From contig JAOESH010000002.1 in assembly GCA_028382005.1 (NCBI GenBank), positions 1 through 64,000 on the forward strand: 64,000 bases of DNA. Reading direction: 5' to 3'. Below are positions 10,098 to 19,523 of this stretch, in pieces (position 1 is the first letter of the stretch; every line of letters starts with the position of its first letter). The notes beneath the pieces were generated by a model. The model was not told the DNA's origin. It worked only from the letters and a program-made list of their open reading frames with translations, and searched no databases. This DNA comes from Pseudomonadota bacterium (GTDB taxonomy: Bacteria; Pseudomonadota; Alphaproteobacteria; Puniceispirillales; Marisalimonadaceae). The position numbers and the translations under genes are program-made.

Positions 10098-12635
10098 TTA
10101 AATAACAAAGTTAATAACACGGTTAGGAACTATTATAACTTTTTTTGGAACGCCATTCAAAAACTTTAAAACATTTTTCTCTTTCATGGCCATATTTTCT
10201 AAATCTAACTTGTTTGTATCGTATGGAACATTTATTAGTGCCCTCATCTTACCATTTACCTGAATAGGTATCTCAACATTATTCTTTTGCAAATAAGTTT
10301 CATCAACTTCAGGCCAGGCTTGGTTACATATCATATTAGAGTTATTTAATGTTTCCCATAATTCCTCTGCAACATGAGGAACCATTGGATTCAAAAGTAT
10401 CAAGAGTTTTTTTGTCGTGTACAAAACAACTTTATCATCAGATTCATTAATAATGTTATAAGATAAAATAGAGTTAAATAAACTTCTAATTGAAGCTATA
10501 GCATTATTGAAATGAAAATCGTCTATAGATTGCGTGATTTCTTTCACTCTTATATTTAAAGTCCTTAATAATTCTTTATTAGGTTGTGATAAGCCTTTTG
10601 GTAAACCATCATAATTTTTACTAATATTTAGATTTTGAACAAACTTCCACAACTTATTTAAAAATCTCCATGAGCCGTCAATTCCTGCGTCTGACCACTC
10701 CATATCTCTATTAGGTGGAGAATCTGATAACATAAAAAAGCGCGCTGTATCTGCCCCAAATTTTGAAATTATTTCTTGCGGGTCAATGACATTCTTCTTT
10801 GATTTACTCATTTTTTCTGTTCTTCCAACAAATACAGGTTTCTTAGTATCTGCATGAAAAAAATTATTGTTATCTTTTATTACTTCTTTGGGAAACAGCC
10901 ATTGTTTATCTTCATTTATATAAGTTTGATGACATACCATACCTTGTGTTTGTAAAGAGCTAAAAGGTTCTTTAATATTTATTGTTTTTACAGTTTTGAG
11001 CGCACGCATAAAAAATCGTGAGTAAAGAAGATGCATTACTGCATGTTCAACCCCACCAATATATTGATCCACAGGCATCCAATATTTAATAGCTTCTTCA
11101 GAAAAAACTTTTGTAGGACTTAAATCTGTAAATCTAGCAAAATACCAACTTGATTCAAAAAAAGTATCAAAAGTATCTGTTTCTCTTATTGCTTTTTCAT
11201 TACAATTTGGACAATGTGTGAATTTCCAAGTTGGGTGTGTATCTAATGGATTTCCATTTTCACCAAAAGTAATGTCTTGAGGAAGGGTAATAGGAAGTTG
11301 TTTATCTGGGACAGGTACTTCTCCGCAACTATTACAAAAAATAATTGGAATCGGACATCCCCAATATCTTTGGCGTGAGACACCCCAATCACGTATTCTA
11401 AAAGTTGTAGTTTCTTCACCAATTGATAATTGTTTTAGTTTTTTAACGCTCAGTTTTATTGCGTCCTGAGTATTTAATCCATTTAAAAAGTCAGAATTAA
11501 TATGTGTTCCGTCTCCCATGTAAGGTAGATGTTTTTTATTGTTCTGTTCATTATCTTTTAATACTTCAATAATTTCTAGGTTATATTTTTGGGCAAAATC
11601 ATAGTCCCTTTGGTCATGTGCTGGACAACCAAATATTGCTCCTGTTCCATAGTCCATTAAAATAAAATTAGCTATAAAGATCTTTAATTGGACATTTTTT
11701 TTAAAAGGATGAGAAGCGTTAAGTGAAGTTTCATAACCAAATTTCTCAGCTTTTTCAATATCAATTTCTGTAGTAGATTGTTTTTCACAAAAGTCTATAA
11801 AGTTTTGAGCACCTTTATCTTTTTTCTTAATTTCTGATGTAAGGGGATGTTGAGGTGATATAGCGATAAATGTTGCTCCAAAAATTGTATCGGGCCTAGT
11901 TGTAAAAATTTTAATGATATTTTCTGAGTTGTTTACTTTAAAACTAATAGTCGCGCCTTTGCTTTTACCAATCCAATTCTTTTGCATAGTTTTAACTCTA
12001 TCAGGCCATGATTTTAAGTTATCAATTTCATTAAGTAAATCATCTGCAAAATCAGAGATTTTTAAAAACCATCCATTCATTTTTTTCTTTTCAACTTGAA
12101 CACCTGAACGCCAACCACGTCCATCAACAACTTGCTCATTAGCTAAAACAGTTTGTTCAACAGGATCCCAATTAACCCAAGTTTCTTTTTTATAGGCAAT
12201 TCCAGACTTATAGAAATCTAAGAACATTTTTTGTTCAAATTTATAATAATCTGGATCACAAGTAGCAAACTCTCTATCCCAGTCATAGGACAGCCCCATT
12301 TGTTTAAGCTGCTTTTTCATGCTTTTTATATTAGAATTGGTCCATAGGGAAGGAAGTGTTTTATTTTCAATGGCAGCGTTTTCTGCTGGAAGGCCAAATG
12401 CATCCCATCCCATTGGATGAAGAACGTTAAACCCTTGTGCTTTTTTATATCGAGCAATTAAATCACCTAAAGTATAATTTCTTACGTGCCCCATATGAAT
12501 TGCACCTGAGGGATACGGAAACATTTCTAAAACATAATATTTAGGTTTGTTATAGTCTATTTCGGCTTTAAAAATGTTGTGATCATGCCATTTTTTTTGC
12601 CATTTTTTTTCAATAACGGATGGATTATATTTCAT
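10098..12635 (-). CDS. leuS: Leucyl-tRNA synthetase
   Basis: [25 protein letters not shown]. Confidence 0.98.
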   Translation of the reverse strand: MKYNPSVIEKKWQKKWHDHNIFKAEIDYNKPKYYVLEMFPYPSGAIHMGHVRNYTLGDLIARYKKAQGFNVLHPMGWDAFGLPAENAAIENKTLPSLWTNSNIKSMKKQLKQMGLSYDWDREFATCDPDYYKFEQKMFLDFYKSGIAYKKETWVNWDPVEQTVLANEQVVDGRGWRSGVQVEKKKMNGWFLKISDFADDLLNEIDNLKSWPDRVKTMQKNWIGKSKGATISFKVNNSENIIKIFTTRPDTIFGATFIAISPQHPLTSEIKKKDKGAQNFIDFCEKQSTTEIDIEKAEKFGYETSLNASHPFKKNVQLKIFIANFILMDYGTGAIFGCPAHDQRDYDFAQKYNLEIIEVLKDNEQNNKKHLPYMGDGTHINSDFLNGLNTQDAIKLSVKKLKQLSIGEETTTFRIRDWGVSRQRYWGCPIPIIFCNSCGEVPVPDKQLPITLPQDITFGENGNPLDTHPTWKFTHCPNCNEKAIRETDTFDTFFESSWYFARFTDLSPTKVFSEEAIKYWMPVDQYIGGVEHAVMHLLYSRFFMRALKTVKTINIKEPFSSLQTQGMVCHQTYINEDKQWLFPKEVIKDNNNFFHADTKKPVFVGRTEKMSKSKKNVIDPQEIISKFGADTARFFMLSDSPPNRDMEWSDAGIDGSWRFLNKLWKFVQNLNISKNYDGLPKGLSQPNKELLRTLNIRVKEITQSIDDFHFNNAIASIRSLFNSILSYNIINESDDKVVLYTTKKLLILLNPMVPHVAEELWETLNNSNMICNQAWPEVDETYLQKNNVEIPIQVNGKMRALINVPYDTNKLDLENMAMKEKNVLKFLNGVPKKVIIVPNRVINFVI

Positions 12636-12644
12636 TTTAATTAA

Positions 12645-13145
12645 TTATTTGTTTGAATTTATTCTTAAATTTCTAGCTTCATTTAATATATTATTTTCAA
12701 TTTGAACTGCTAAAGCCTTATTAGTGAATGTTTCTGACCATGAATTATTTTTAAAATTCTGAATGTGGACCGTAACATTAATGCCTTCAGATCTCAGTTC
12801 GCTTGTTTTGATATAAGCAGTTATTTTCAATCTTTGATTTTTTATATTTTTATTGACATACCAATCGGTGATGATTGTTCCTCCAAGAGCATCTGTAGAA
12901 ATTAAAGGAGCAATAGACAAAATATTTAGAGCTGCTCGCCATAAATAACCATTAACATTAACACTACCACTCATTGAATTTTGTGGATTAAGAAGGTCAG
13001 ATATTGAAATACCTTTGCTAGAATCTTTAGAAAAAAGTCCAGGTTTTGGTTTTTCTCCTGTAATGGGATTAGAAACAATGGAATTATTACTTGAACAACC
13101 TGTCATCACAAAAAAAATATTTATTAATAATAAGAGTTTAATCAT
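12645..13145 (-). CDS. DUF3576-type lipoprotein
   Basis: Lipobox (MTGCSS); ALGGTIITDWY motif; upstream of leuS. Confidence 0.65.
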   Translation of the reverse strand: MIKLLLLINIFFVMTGCSSNNSIVSNPITGEKPKPGLFSKDSSKGISISDLLNPQNSMSGSVNVNGYLWRAALNILSIAPLISTDALGGTIITDWYVNKNIKNQRLKITAYIKTSELRSEGINVTVHIQNFKNNSWSETFTNKALAVQIENNILNEARNLRINSNK

Positions 13146-13327
13146 TAAAGTGGACCTTTATATAATTTTAACTATGTTCTAACAGTATTTTACAATACAT
13201 CAATTAAATTATAATAAAAACATAATTAAAAGAGACAGAAGCCTTAATTAAAAATACTTATGAGATTTATATATAAGGACTTTTAAATTTTTTATAAATA
13301 TATTAAATATTATTAAGGGATACTATA

Positions 13328-14005
13328 TTGGAAAACATAAAACAGAATAGAGAATTACTTTTAAATGATATAAATACTTGTCATTTGAATAGTAAATTTA
13401 AGAACTCAAACATTACAAAACTTGTTGCAGTTTCAAAAAAACAAGATGAATATAAAATAGATTTAGCCATACAGATAGGTCAAAGAATTTTTGGAGAAAA
13501 CAGAGTACAAGAAGCACAAAAGAGATGGGAAGAAAGACTAAAACATCATTCTGATTTGGAGTTGAGATTGATTGGACCTCTTCAAACTAATAAAGTAAAA
13601 CAAGCATTAAATTTATTTGATATTATAGAAACTATAGACAGGGAAAAGTTAGCAAAGGAAATTTATTCTAATTTTGACAGTGAAGTTAAAACAAAAAGTT
13701 TTTTTGTTCAAATAAACACAGGCAACGAATCTCAAAAAAGTGGTTTTTTGCCACTGGAAGCTGACTTATTTATTAAATATTGTCAAAATGATCTTAAGCT
13801 TCCAATTATTGGTTTGATGTGTATTCCTCCAATTGATGAAGAATGTGCAATGCATTTTTCCTTATTAAAGAAAATAGCTGATAGGAATAATCTATTAGAA
13901 CTATCAATGGGTATGAGTGATGATTTTAAACAAGGTATAAAATTTGGTGCTACGTCTGTTAGGATTGGTTCCAAATTTTTTGGTCAAAGAATAAATTTTT
14001 CATAA
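13328..14005 (+). CDS. YggS/PROSC-family PLP-binding protein
   Basis: LVAVSKKQ, FGENRVQEAQ, RLIGPLQTNK, MGMSDDF. Confidence 0.93.
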   Translation: MENIKQNRELLLNDINTCHLNSKFKNSNITKLVAVSKKQDEYKIDLAIQIGQRIFGENRVQEAQKRWEERLKHHSDLELRLIGPLQTNKVKQALNLFDIIETIDREKLAKEIYSNFDSEVKTKSFFVQINTGNESQKSGFLPLEADLFIKYCQNDLKLPIIGLMCIPPIDEECAMHFSLLKKIADRNNLLELSMGMSDDFKQGIKFGATSVRIGSKFFGQRINFS

Positions 14006-15142
14006 AATATGTCCCGACTTCTTAGATTTAGTTTCAAGGTACTTTTTATTATGCTTGTTAGCTTTAATCTTTATTGGAATCCTTGTTTTGACATTTATTC
14101 CTAAATTTGACAAATTTTCTACTTTTTTAGGGTTATTAGTGATTAGTTTTAAAGTATTAATATTTAATTTCTTAAGTATTTGAATTGCTGGGTAGTATAA
14201 TCTTTCGTCATCTTCAAAACCAAGAGCTACATTTGCTTCAACAGTATCCATACCTTTTTCTTGTAAACTATATGCTCTAAGTTTATTTAATAAGCCAATA
14301 TCTCGTCCTTCTTGAGCTAAGTATATCAAAATACCTTCATTAGCTCTAGACATCATTTTAATAGATTGTTTTAGTTGTTGCCCACAGTCACATTTTAAAC
14401 TTTCAAGTACATCACCTGTAATGCATTGGCTATGAACTCTAACTAATGGAATATGTTTGTGGTTTAGTGTCTCAATAATATTTCTTGTTTTTCCGAAGAG
14501 TAAACAAAAATGTTCGTCCCCACCATCTTTTGGGCGAAAAATAATTATTTCACAATTATCGGTATATGCAATTGGAACCTTAGCTTTTACCGACATAGTA
14601 AGGCTATCTGCATTAGAAGTTTCATAAGATTTTATATCGTTGGCCTCTACGTGAAGGAAGTCATTTTTAAAACACCATTGATTAATATCTTCAATTACTA
14701 CATTTGAAATAATAGACATTAAGCCTGCAGGAAGCAATCTAGCCTGTCTTAAAACTAAAAGGCATGAAGATATAATACTGTTATTACTTTCTAGTATAAC
14801 ACCATTCATTATAGGTCTTTTGTGACCGTATAATGGCATACACAGTGACAAAATATCATTATTTGACCATTGTTTTTTTATCAAAATGGAGCTTGGTTGA
14901 TTCTTGACATTTATACCAATAGCATTTGAACGGTTAGCTGATAAAATAATACTTGGACGTGATTGAGTGAGTTCAGACAAGTTTTGAATAGTTTCATTTT
15001 CTATTAATTCAGCAGCAATCAATAGAACACAAGTACCGGTATTAATGTCTGATACAACAAGTTTGCCACCTCGTCTAAGCTCAGATATTGCTCTTTCTAT
15101 TTTAACTGTTAAACTAATATTGTTCATTGAAACCAAATTCAT
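14000..15142 (-). CDS. ribA: GTP cyclohydrolase II with degenerate N-terminal RibB-like domain
   Basis: RVHSQCITGDVLESLKCDCGQQL Zn motif, AQEGRDIGLLNK. Confidence 0.9.
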   Translation of the reverse strand: MNLVSMNNISLTVKIERAISELRRGGKLVVSDINTGTCVLLIAAELIENETIQNLSELTQSRPSIILSANRSNAIGINVKNQPSSILIKKQWSNNDILSLCMPLYGHKRPIMNGVILESNNSIISSCLLVLRQARLLPAGLMSIISNVVIEDINQWCFKNDFLHVEANDIKSYETSNADSLTMSVKAKVPIAYTDNCEIIIFRPKDGGDEHFCLLFGKTRNIIETLNHKHIPLVRVHSQCITGDVLESLKCDCGQQLKQSIKMMSRANEGILIYLAQEGRDIGLLNKLRAYSLQEKGMDTVEANVALGFEDDERLYYPAIQILKKLNINTLKLITNNPKKVENLSNLGINVKTRIPIKIKANKHNKKYLETKSKKSGHIL

Positions 15143-15181
15143 TTTTTATTATTGTTAAATTAATTTAAGGCTATTTCTTTT

Positions 15182-15871
15182 ATGCAAAAAAAATATAATT
15201 TATTAATATATGAAAAAGAAGATTTTTTAAACTCTATTTTACTAGAGCAATTTTTATATTTTGAAAAATATAATGTTCTTACAGTTAATGATGAAAAAAA
15301 ATTATTAGAAATGATAAATAATACATTTTTTGATTTGTTAATTTTTAACTTAGAAATTTTTGATAATCATTTTCCTAATGTTTTAAAAATTTTTCAAGAT
15401 AATAATAAACATATAAATATAATTGCTTATTATGATAATGAAAAAAAATATGATGAATATAAAAACTATAAAATAAGTTTTTTAAAAAAACCTTTTAAAT
15501 TTGAGACCTTATTGAACTATTCGAACAATATATTAAATAAAAAATTTTCTTTTAATAATAATACTTATTTAATGCAACATATTCAATTTATTCCTGTTAA
15601 AAAAATTATTTGTAATTTAATCAGTCATCATCAAGAGCACTTGACAGAAAAAGAGACTTATTTGCTTGATTATCTTAATAAAAACAGAAACATAAATATA
15701 GAGAAGGCAGATCTCTTAAGAAAAATATGGGATGTAAATGAAGATATTAATACACATACAATAGAAACACATATTTATAGATTAAAGTTAAAATTAAATA
15801 AAATAGAGCCAAATTTATCTTTTTCTTTATTAAATCAAAATGGTCTTTATTGTATGAAGGATAATATCTGA
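15182..15871 (+). CDS. Atypical OmpR-family response regulator (degenerate receiver plus winged helix)
   Basis: Receiver-like N-terminus with conserved KKPF; C-terminal LTEKETYLLDYL...NTHTIETHIYRLKLKL winged-helix. Confidence 0.8.
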   Translation: MQKKYNLLIYEKEDFLNSILLEQFLYFEKYNVLTVNDEKKLLEMINNTFFDLLIFNLEIFDNHFPNVLKIFQDNNKHINIIAYYDNEKKYDEYKNYKISFLKKPFKFETLLNYSNNILNKKFSFNNNTYLMQHIQFIPVKKIICNLISHHQEHLTEKETYLLDYLNKNRNINIEKADLLRKIWDVNEDINTHTIETHIYRLKLKLNKIEPNLSFSLLNQNGLYCMKDNI

Positions 15872-15901
15872 ATAGATATTTATAAAGTTAAATTAAATTT
15901 A

Positions 15902-15917
15902 GTTTCTCATGAGAAAC
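15902..15917. repeat. Perfect 16-bp palindrome GTTTCTCATGAGAAAC
   Basis: Read directly; between the response regulator gene and convergent tRNA-Gln. Confidence 0.6.
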
Positions 15918-15998
15918 ATAAAAAAAAAGTTGGAAATAAACTAATATAAACACAATCTATTTTAAGATAAATTATTTAAAGTAATTATTTTATTAAAA

Positions 15999-16073
15999 TG
16001 GCTGGGGCGGTAGGATTCGAACCTACGGTACACGAGATCAAAACCCGATGCCTTACCACTTGGCTACACCCCA
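15999..16073 (-). tRNA. tRNA-Gln(TTG), CCA encoded
   Basis: Acceptor TGGGGTG/CGCCCCA, GGTTCGAATCC T-loop, anticodon loop TTTTGAT. Confidence 0.93.
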
Positions 16074-16086
16074 ATGATATATTGAA

Positions 16087-17004
16087 TTACATTATTTCAG
16101 TTATATTTTCAAGTGTTTTAGAGCTTCTTATTCTGTTCATATTATAATCTCTTTTTTTACCGTACCAAATAAAGTAATTAGAATTAAAATGTTTGTTAAA
16201 AGACTCTAAAAATATATAAATTTCATTTATATTTTTAAAAATGCCAAAACATGTTGAGCCACTACCAGTCATTCCATAGGCAATTATACTTTTTGATTTT
16301 TTTAAATATAATAACAAATCATATATTTGAGGAGCTAAATGAATTGCAGAGGATAAAAGAGAATTATGAATATTGACGTTTCCAAAACTAGAACTTTGTA
16401 TTTTAGTTTCTTCAAATTTAGAATCAGAAAATGTTTTGAACACATCTTTAGTTGATAAATTTATATTAGGATTAATTAATAAAAAGTAATAATCATTTAA
16501 TATTTTTGTTTTTGTAATTTTATCACCATATCCTTCTAATCTCAGATCTTTACTCTTTAAGCATGCTGGAACGTCTGAACCTAATTTTATTCCTATTTTA
16601 TAAAGACTTGGTAATTTAATTTTTTTAGTTTTATAATCGTTATTATATAATTTTCTCAATAATAGTAATGTTGATGCAGCGTCAGCTGAGCCACCACCTA
16701 ATCCAGCTCCAATTGGTATCTTTTTGTCTAAGTAAATTTTAAATTTTTCATTCCATTTAGTAAATAGTCTAAATTCTTTTATAGCTTTCAAAATAAGATT
16801 ATCGTTAGGATCAATAGTTAAAGAACTTTTTGTTGTTTTTTGATGAAAAAAATCATTATCATGACGTTTAATATATATTTTATCAGTTAATTCTAAAAAG
16901 CATACATCGCTTTTCAGCAAATGATATCCCTCCTTTTTCTTTCCGGTCACAAACAGGTTTAAGTTAAGTTTTGCCGGTGCAACTATAGAGTAATATTTAT
17001 TCAT
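16087..17004 (-). CDS. ispE: 4-diphosphocytidyl-2-C-methyl-D-erythritol kinase
   Basis: PAKLNLNLFVTGKKKEGYH, IPIGAGLGGGSADAA, GMTGSGSTCFG. Confidence 0.96.
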   Translation of the reverse strand: MNKYYSIVAPAKLNLNLFVTGKKKEGYHLLKSDVCFLELTDKIYIKRHDNDFFHQKTTKSSLTIDPNDNLILKAIKEFRLFTKWNEKFKIYLDKKIPIGAGLGGGSADAASTLLLLRKLYNNDYKTKKIKLPSLYKIGIKLGSDVPACLKSKDLRLEGYGDKITKTKILNDYYFLLINPNINLSTKDVFKTFSDSKFEETKIQSSSFGNVNIHNSLLSSAIHLAPQIYDLLLYLKKSKSIIAYGMTGSGSTCFGIFKNINEIYIFLESFNKHFNSNYFIWYGKKRDYNMNRIRSSKTLENITEIM

Positions 17005-18631
17005 ATTTACTTAATTTTGCTTTTATTAAATTAATAACGTTAATATCATTTTCATATTTCAAAGCTTTTTTCCATTCATAAATAGCTTCATTAGTTCTTC
17101 CTAACATTAAGTAACAATCTCCAAGATGATCCATTACTTCAGAGCTTTTTGGTAAAATAATAATTGATTGTTCTAGATAAATAACAGATGAATTAAAATC
17201 TTTTCTTTTATATTCAACCCAACCAAGAGTATCCAGAAAAAAACCATTGTTTGGGTCTAAAGACAAAGCTCTTTTAATAAAATTTTGAGCTAAACTTAGT
17301 TCCTCATTTCGTAAGGCTAAACTATATGCCAAATAGTTCAAAGTATAAGTATCTTTTGGGTTTTTTTTCAAAATTTTCATTAATATTTTCTTTGCTTCAT
17401 TCCATTTTCCAATTTTATCTAAGTTAGAAGCATATAAAAAAAATATACGATTGTTTTCTCCATGCTCATTAATTATATTTTTATATATATTTATTGATTC
17501 ATAATAATTTTTTTGAGATTTTTCGTAGTCTGCTAATTTAAGCATAATAAACAGATTATTTGGCCATAATTTTTTATTTTTAAACAAATGTTCTTTATAT
17601 TTTTGATCTAATTTTAATGATTTAAGTATAGAAAACTTTTTTAAGCTACTCGGTAAATAATAGAAAGATTGTGATGAAATTGAGTTAAGTTTTTTTAGAG
17701 CAATATGTCCAGATTTTTGATCATTGTATATTTCAGCTAATGAGTATTTTGCAATATCCATATCTGGGCATAAGAAAAGGACCATTTCTAATAAAATTTT
17801 AAGATGAGTGTATGAATACTCTTCTAAACTATTTATATTAATGCTGTTATACATTTTAGAAGCTAAAATAGTTTTTAAATTTGGTATTTCATTGAAAATA
17901 TTGTTAGTTGTCGCAAAATTTTTAATTAAAAAATCTTTATCAAACTGATTTGGTAGTCTTTCTCTAATTATAGTATTAAATTTTGTGATATCATTTAGTC
18001 TAAAGTAATAACCAGCTAACAATAGAAGATCGTTGTTAGTTAAGTTTTTATTTTTAAAATTATTATCCGCAATTTCTTTTAATTTTTTAGTTTCATAAAA
18101 GTTTTCTAATATTAATAATTTATAAATAGAAATATTTTTAGAAATATTTTTTATATTGAACCCACTGTTAGTCCTAAAATTAAGCAACCAAAATTCGACT
18201 AAGTGTGTTACATTATTTAAATTTAAAAAATTTTTAATTTTTTTACCAATTTGTAAGCTATATTCTAATTTATTGTTATCCAAAGCAATTAAAAATTTTG
18301 GTATCTCAAATTCAGGCCTATTTTTATTAATATTAGTTATCAAATTAGAAATTTTGTTTGCATGCTCAAAATTACCACTCATTAAATTTGAAATAAATTT
18401 AAGTTGTAAAAATTTTAATTTATTAGTGTTGGCGTTAAGTATTCTACTGGCTGTGTAAGCATCTCCTTTAGATATATAATAATTTGCTGACAAATAGGCA
18501 GCATTATTTGAAAGATTCTGTTTGACCGGGAATTCAATATCTGAAATTTTAGTTTTACTTGAACTTATGTTACAACCATACAAACATATAGTAAAAACGA
18601 AGAATAAAATTTTAATCATAAAATTTACCAA
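16997..18631 (-). CDS. TPR-repeat lipoprotein
   Basis: Lipobox LYGCNIS; C-terminal TPR units (LNYLAYSLALR, FLDTLGWVEYKR, VMDHLGDCYLMLGR). Confidence 0.8.
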   Translation of the reverse strand: MVNFMIKILFFVFTICLYGCNISSSKTKISDIEFPVKQNLSNNAAYLSANYYISKGDAYTASRILNANTNKLKFLQLKFISNLMSGNFEHANKISNLITNINKNRPEFEIPKFLIALDNNKLEYSLQIGKKIKNFLNLNNVTHLVEFWLLNFRTNSGFNIKNISKNISIYKLLILENFYETKKLKEIADNNFKNKNLTNNDLLLLAGYYFRLNDITKFNTIIRERLPNQFDKDFLIKNFATTNNIFNEIPNLKTILASKMYNSININSLEEYSYTHLKILLEMVLFLCPDMDIAKYSLAEIYNDQKSGHIALKKLNSISSQSFYYLPSSLKKFSILKSLKLDQKYKEHLFKNKKLWPNNLFIMLKLADYEKSQKNYYESINIYKNIINEHGENNRIFFLYASNLDKIGKWNEAKKILMKILKKNPKDTYTLNYLAYSLALRNEELSLAQNFIKRALSLDPNNGFFLDTLGWVEYKRKDFNSSVIYLEQSIIILPKSSEVMDHLGDCYLMLGRTNEAIYEWKKALKYENDINVINLIKAKLSKYE

Positions 18632-18716
18632 ATTAAAAATATAGCTTTAATAAAAAATCAATACAAACTAATTTAATGAAAGTTTTAATATTAATAATTT
18701 TATAGGAAAGTTTTAG

Positions 18717-19523
18717 TTGAAACAATTAGAAACTAATAATAATAATTTTTTTTTAAGTATATTAAATTTTTATAAGGAAATTGGAGTTGATTTATTAATA
18801 GTTCAAAATCAAGAAAAACAAAAAAATTACAAATTAAATAAAAATCGTACAAATATTAAAGGCAATAACCTAATAAGTTATCCAGTAATGAATGAAGAAA
18901 AAAAAGCAAACAATATTGCAATTAAAGCTCAAAATATTCAGGAGTTACAGGATCTTTTCCAAAATTTTGAGGGCTGTAATCTACAAAAAACAGCAACAAA
19001 CTTCGTTGAATTTCAAGGCAATACAAATACTGATATTTTAGTTATTGATGGAACACCTAATACAGATGAAGATAAAATTGGAAAATCATTTGTATCTGAA
19101 AAAGGTAATCTTTTTGACAAAATTTTAAACGCCATAGGATTAAATAAAGATAAAATTTTTATAGTTAATGCGGTACCTTGGCGTCCTCCTGGAAACAGAT
19201 ATCCAACCGAACAAGAAATAAAAATTTGTAGACCCTTTATTTATAATTTGATAAAATTAATAAAACCAAAAATAATTGTATGTTTGGGTGAAGTGGCAAC
19301 AAATCAAACATTAGATTTGAATCAAAGTATAATTAAATCTAGAGGTAAATGGTATTTTTTAAAATCTAATTCATATTATAACAATAGCGAAATAGAAGAT
19401 AATATATATGTACTTCCTACTCTAGGCATTTCATATTTATTAATGAGACCTGATATGAAAAAAGAAGCTTGGGAGGACATGAAAATGTTAAGAGATAAAA
19501 TAAAAGAAATTATAATCAAGTGA
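18717..19523 (+). CDS. Uracil-DNA glycosylase family-4-like protein with altered catalytic motifs
   Basis: NAVPWRPPGNRYPTEQEI and GKSFVSEKGNLFDKIL; GEAPG replaced by DGTPN, HPAYLL replaced by GISYLL. Confidence 0.85.
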   Translation: MKQLETNNNNFFLSILNFYKEIGVDLLIVQNQEKQKNYKLNKNRTNIKGNNLISYPVMNEEKKANNIAIKAQNIQELQDLFQNFEGCNLQKTATNFVEFQGNTNTDILVIDGTPNTDEDKIGKSFVSEKGNLFDKILNAIGLNKDKIFIVNAVPWRPPGNRYPTEQEIKICRPFIYNLIKLIKPKIIVCLGEVATNQTLDLNQSIIKSRGKWYFLKSNSYYNNSEIEDNIYVLPTLGISYLLMRPDMKKEAWEDMKMLRDKIKEIIIK

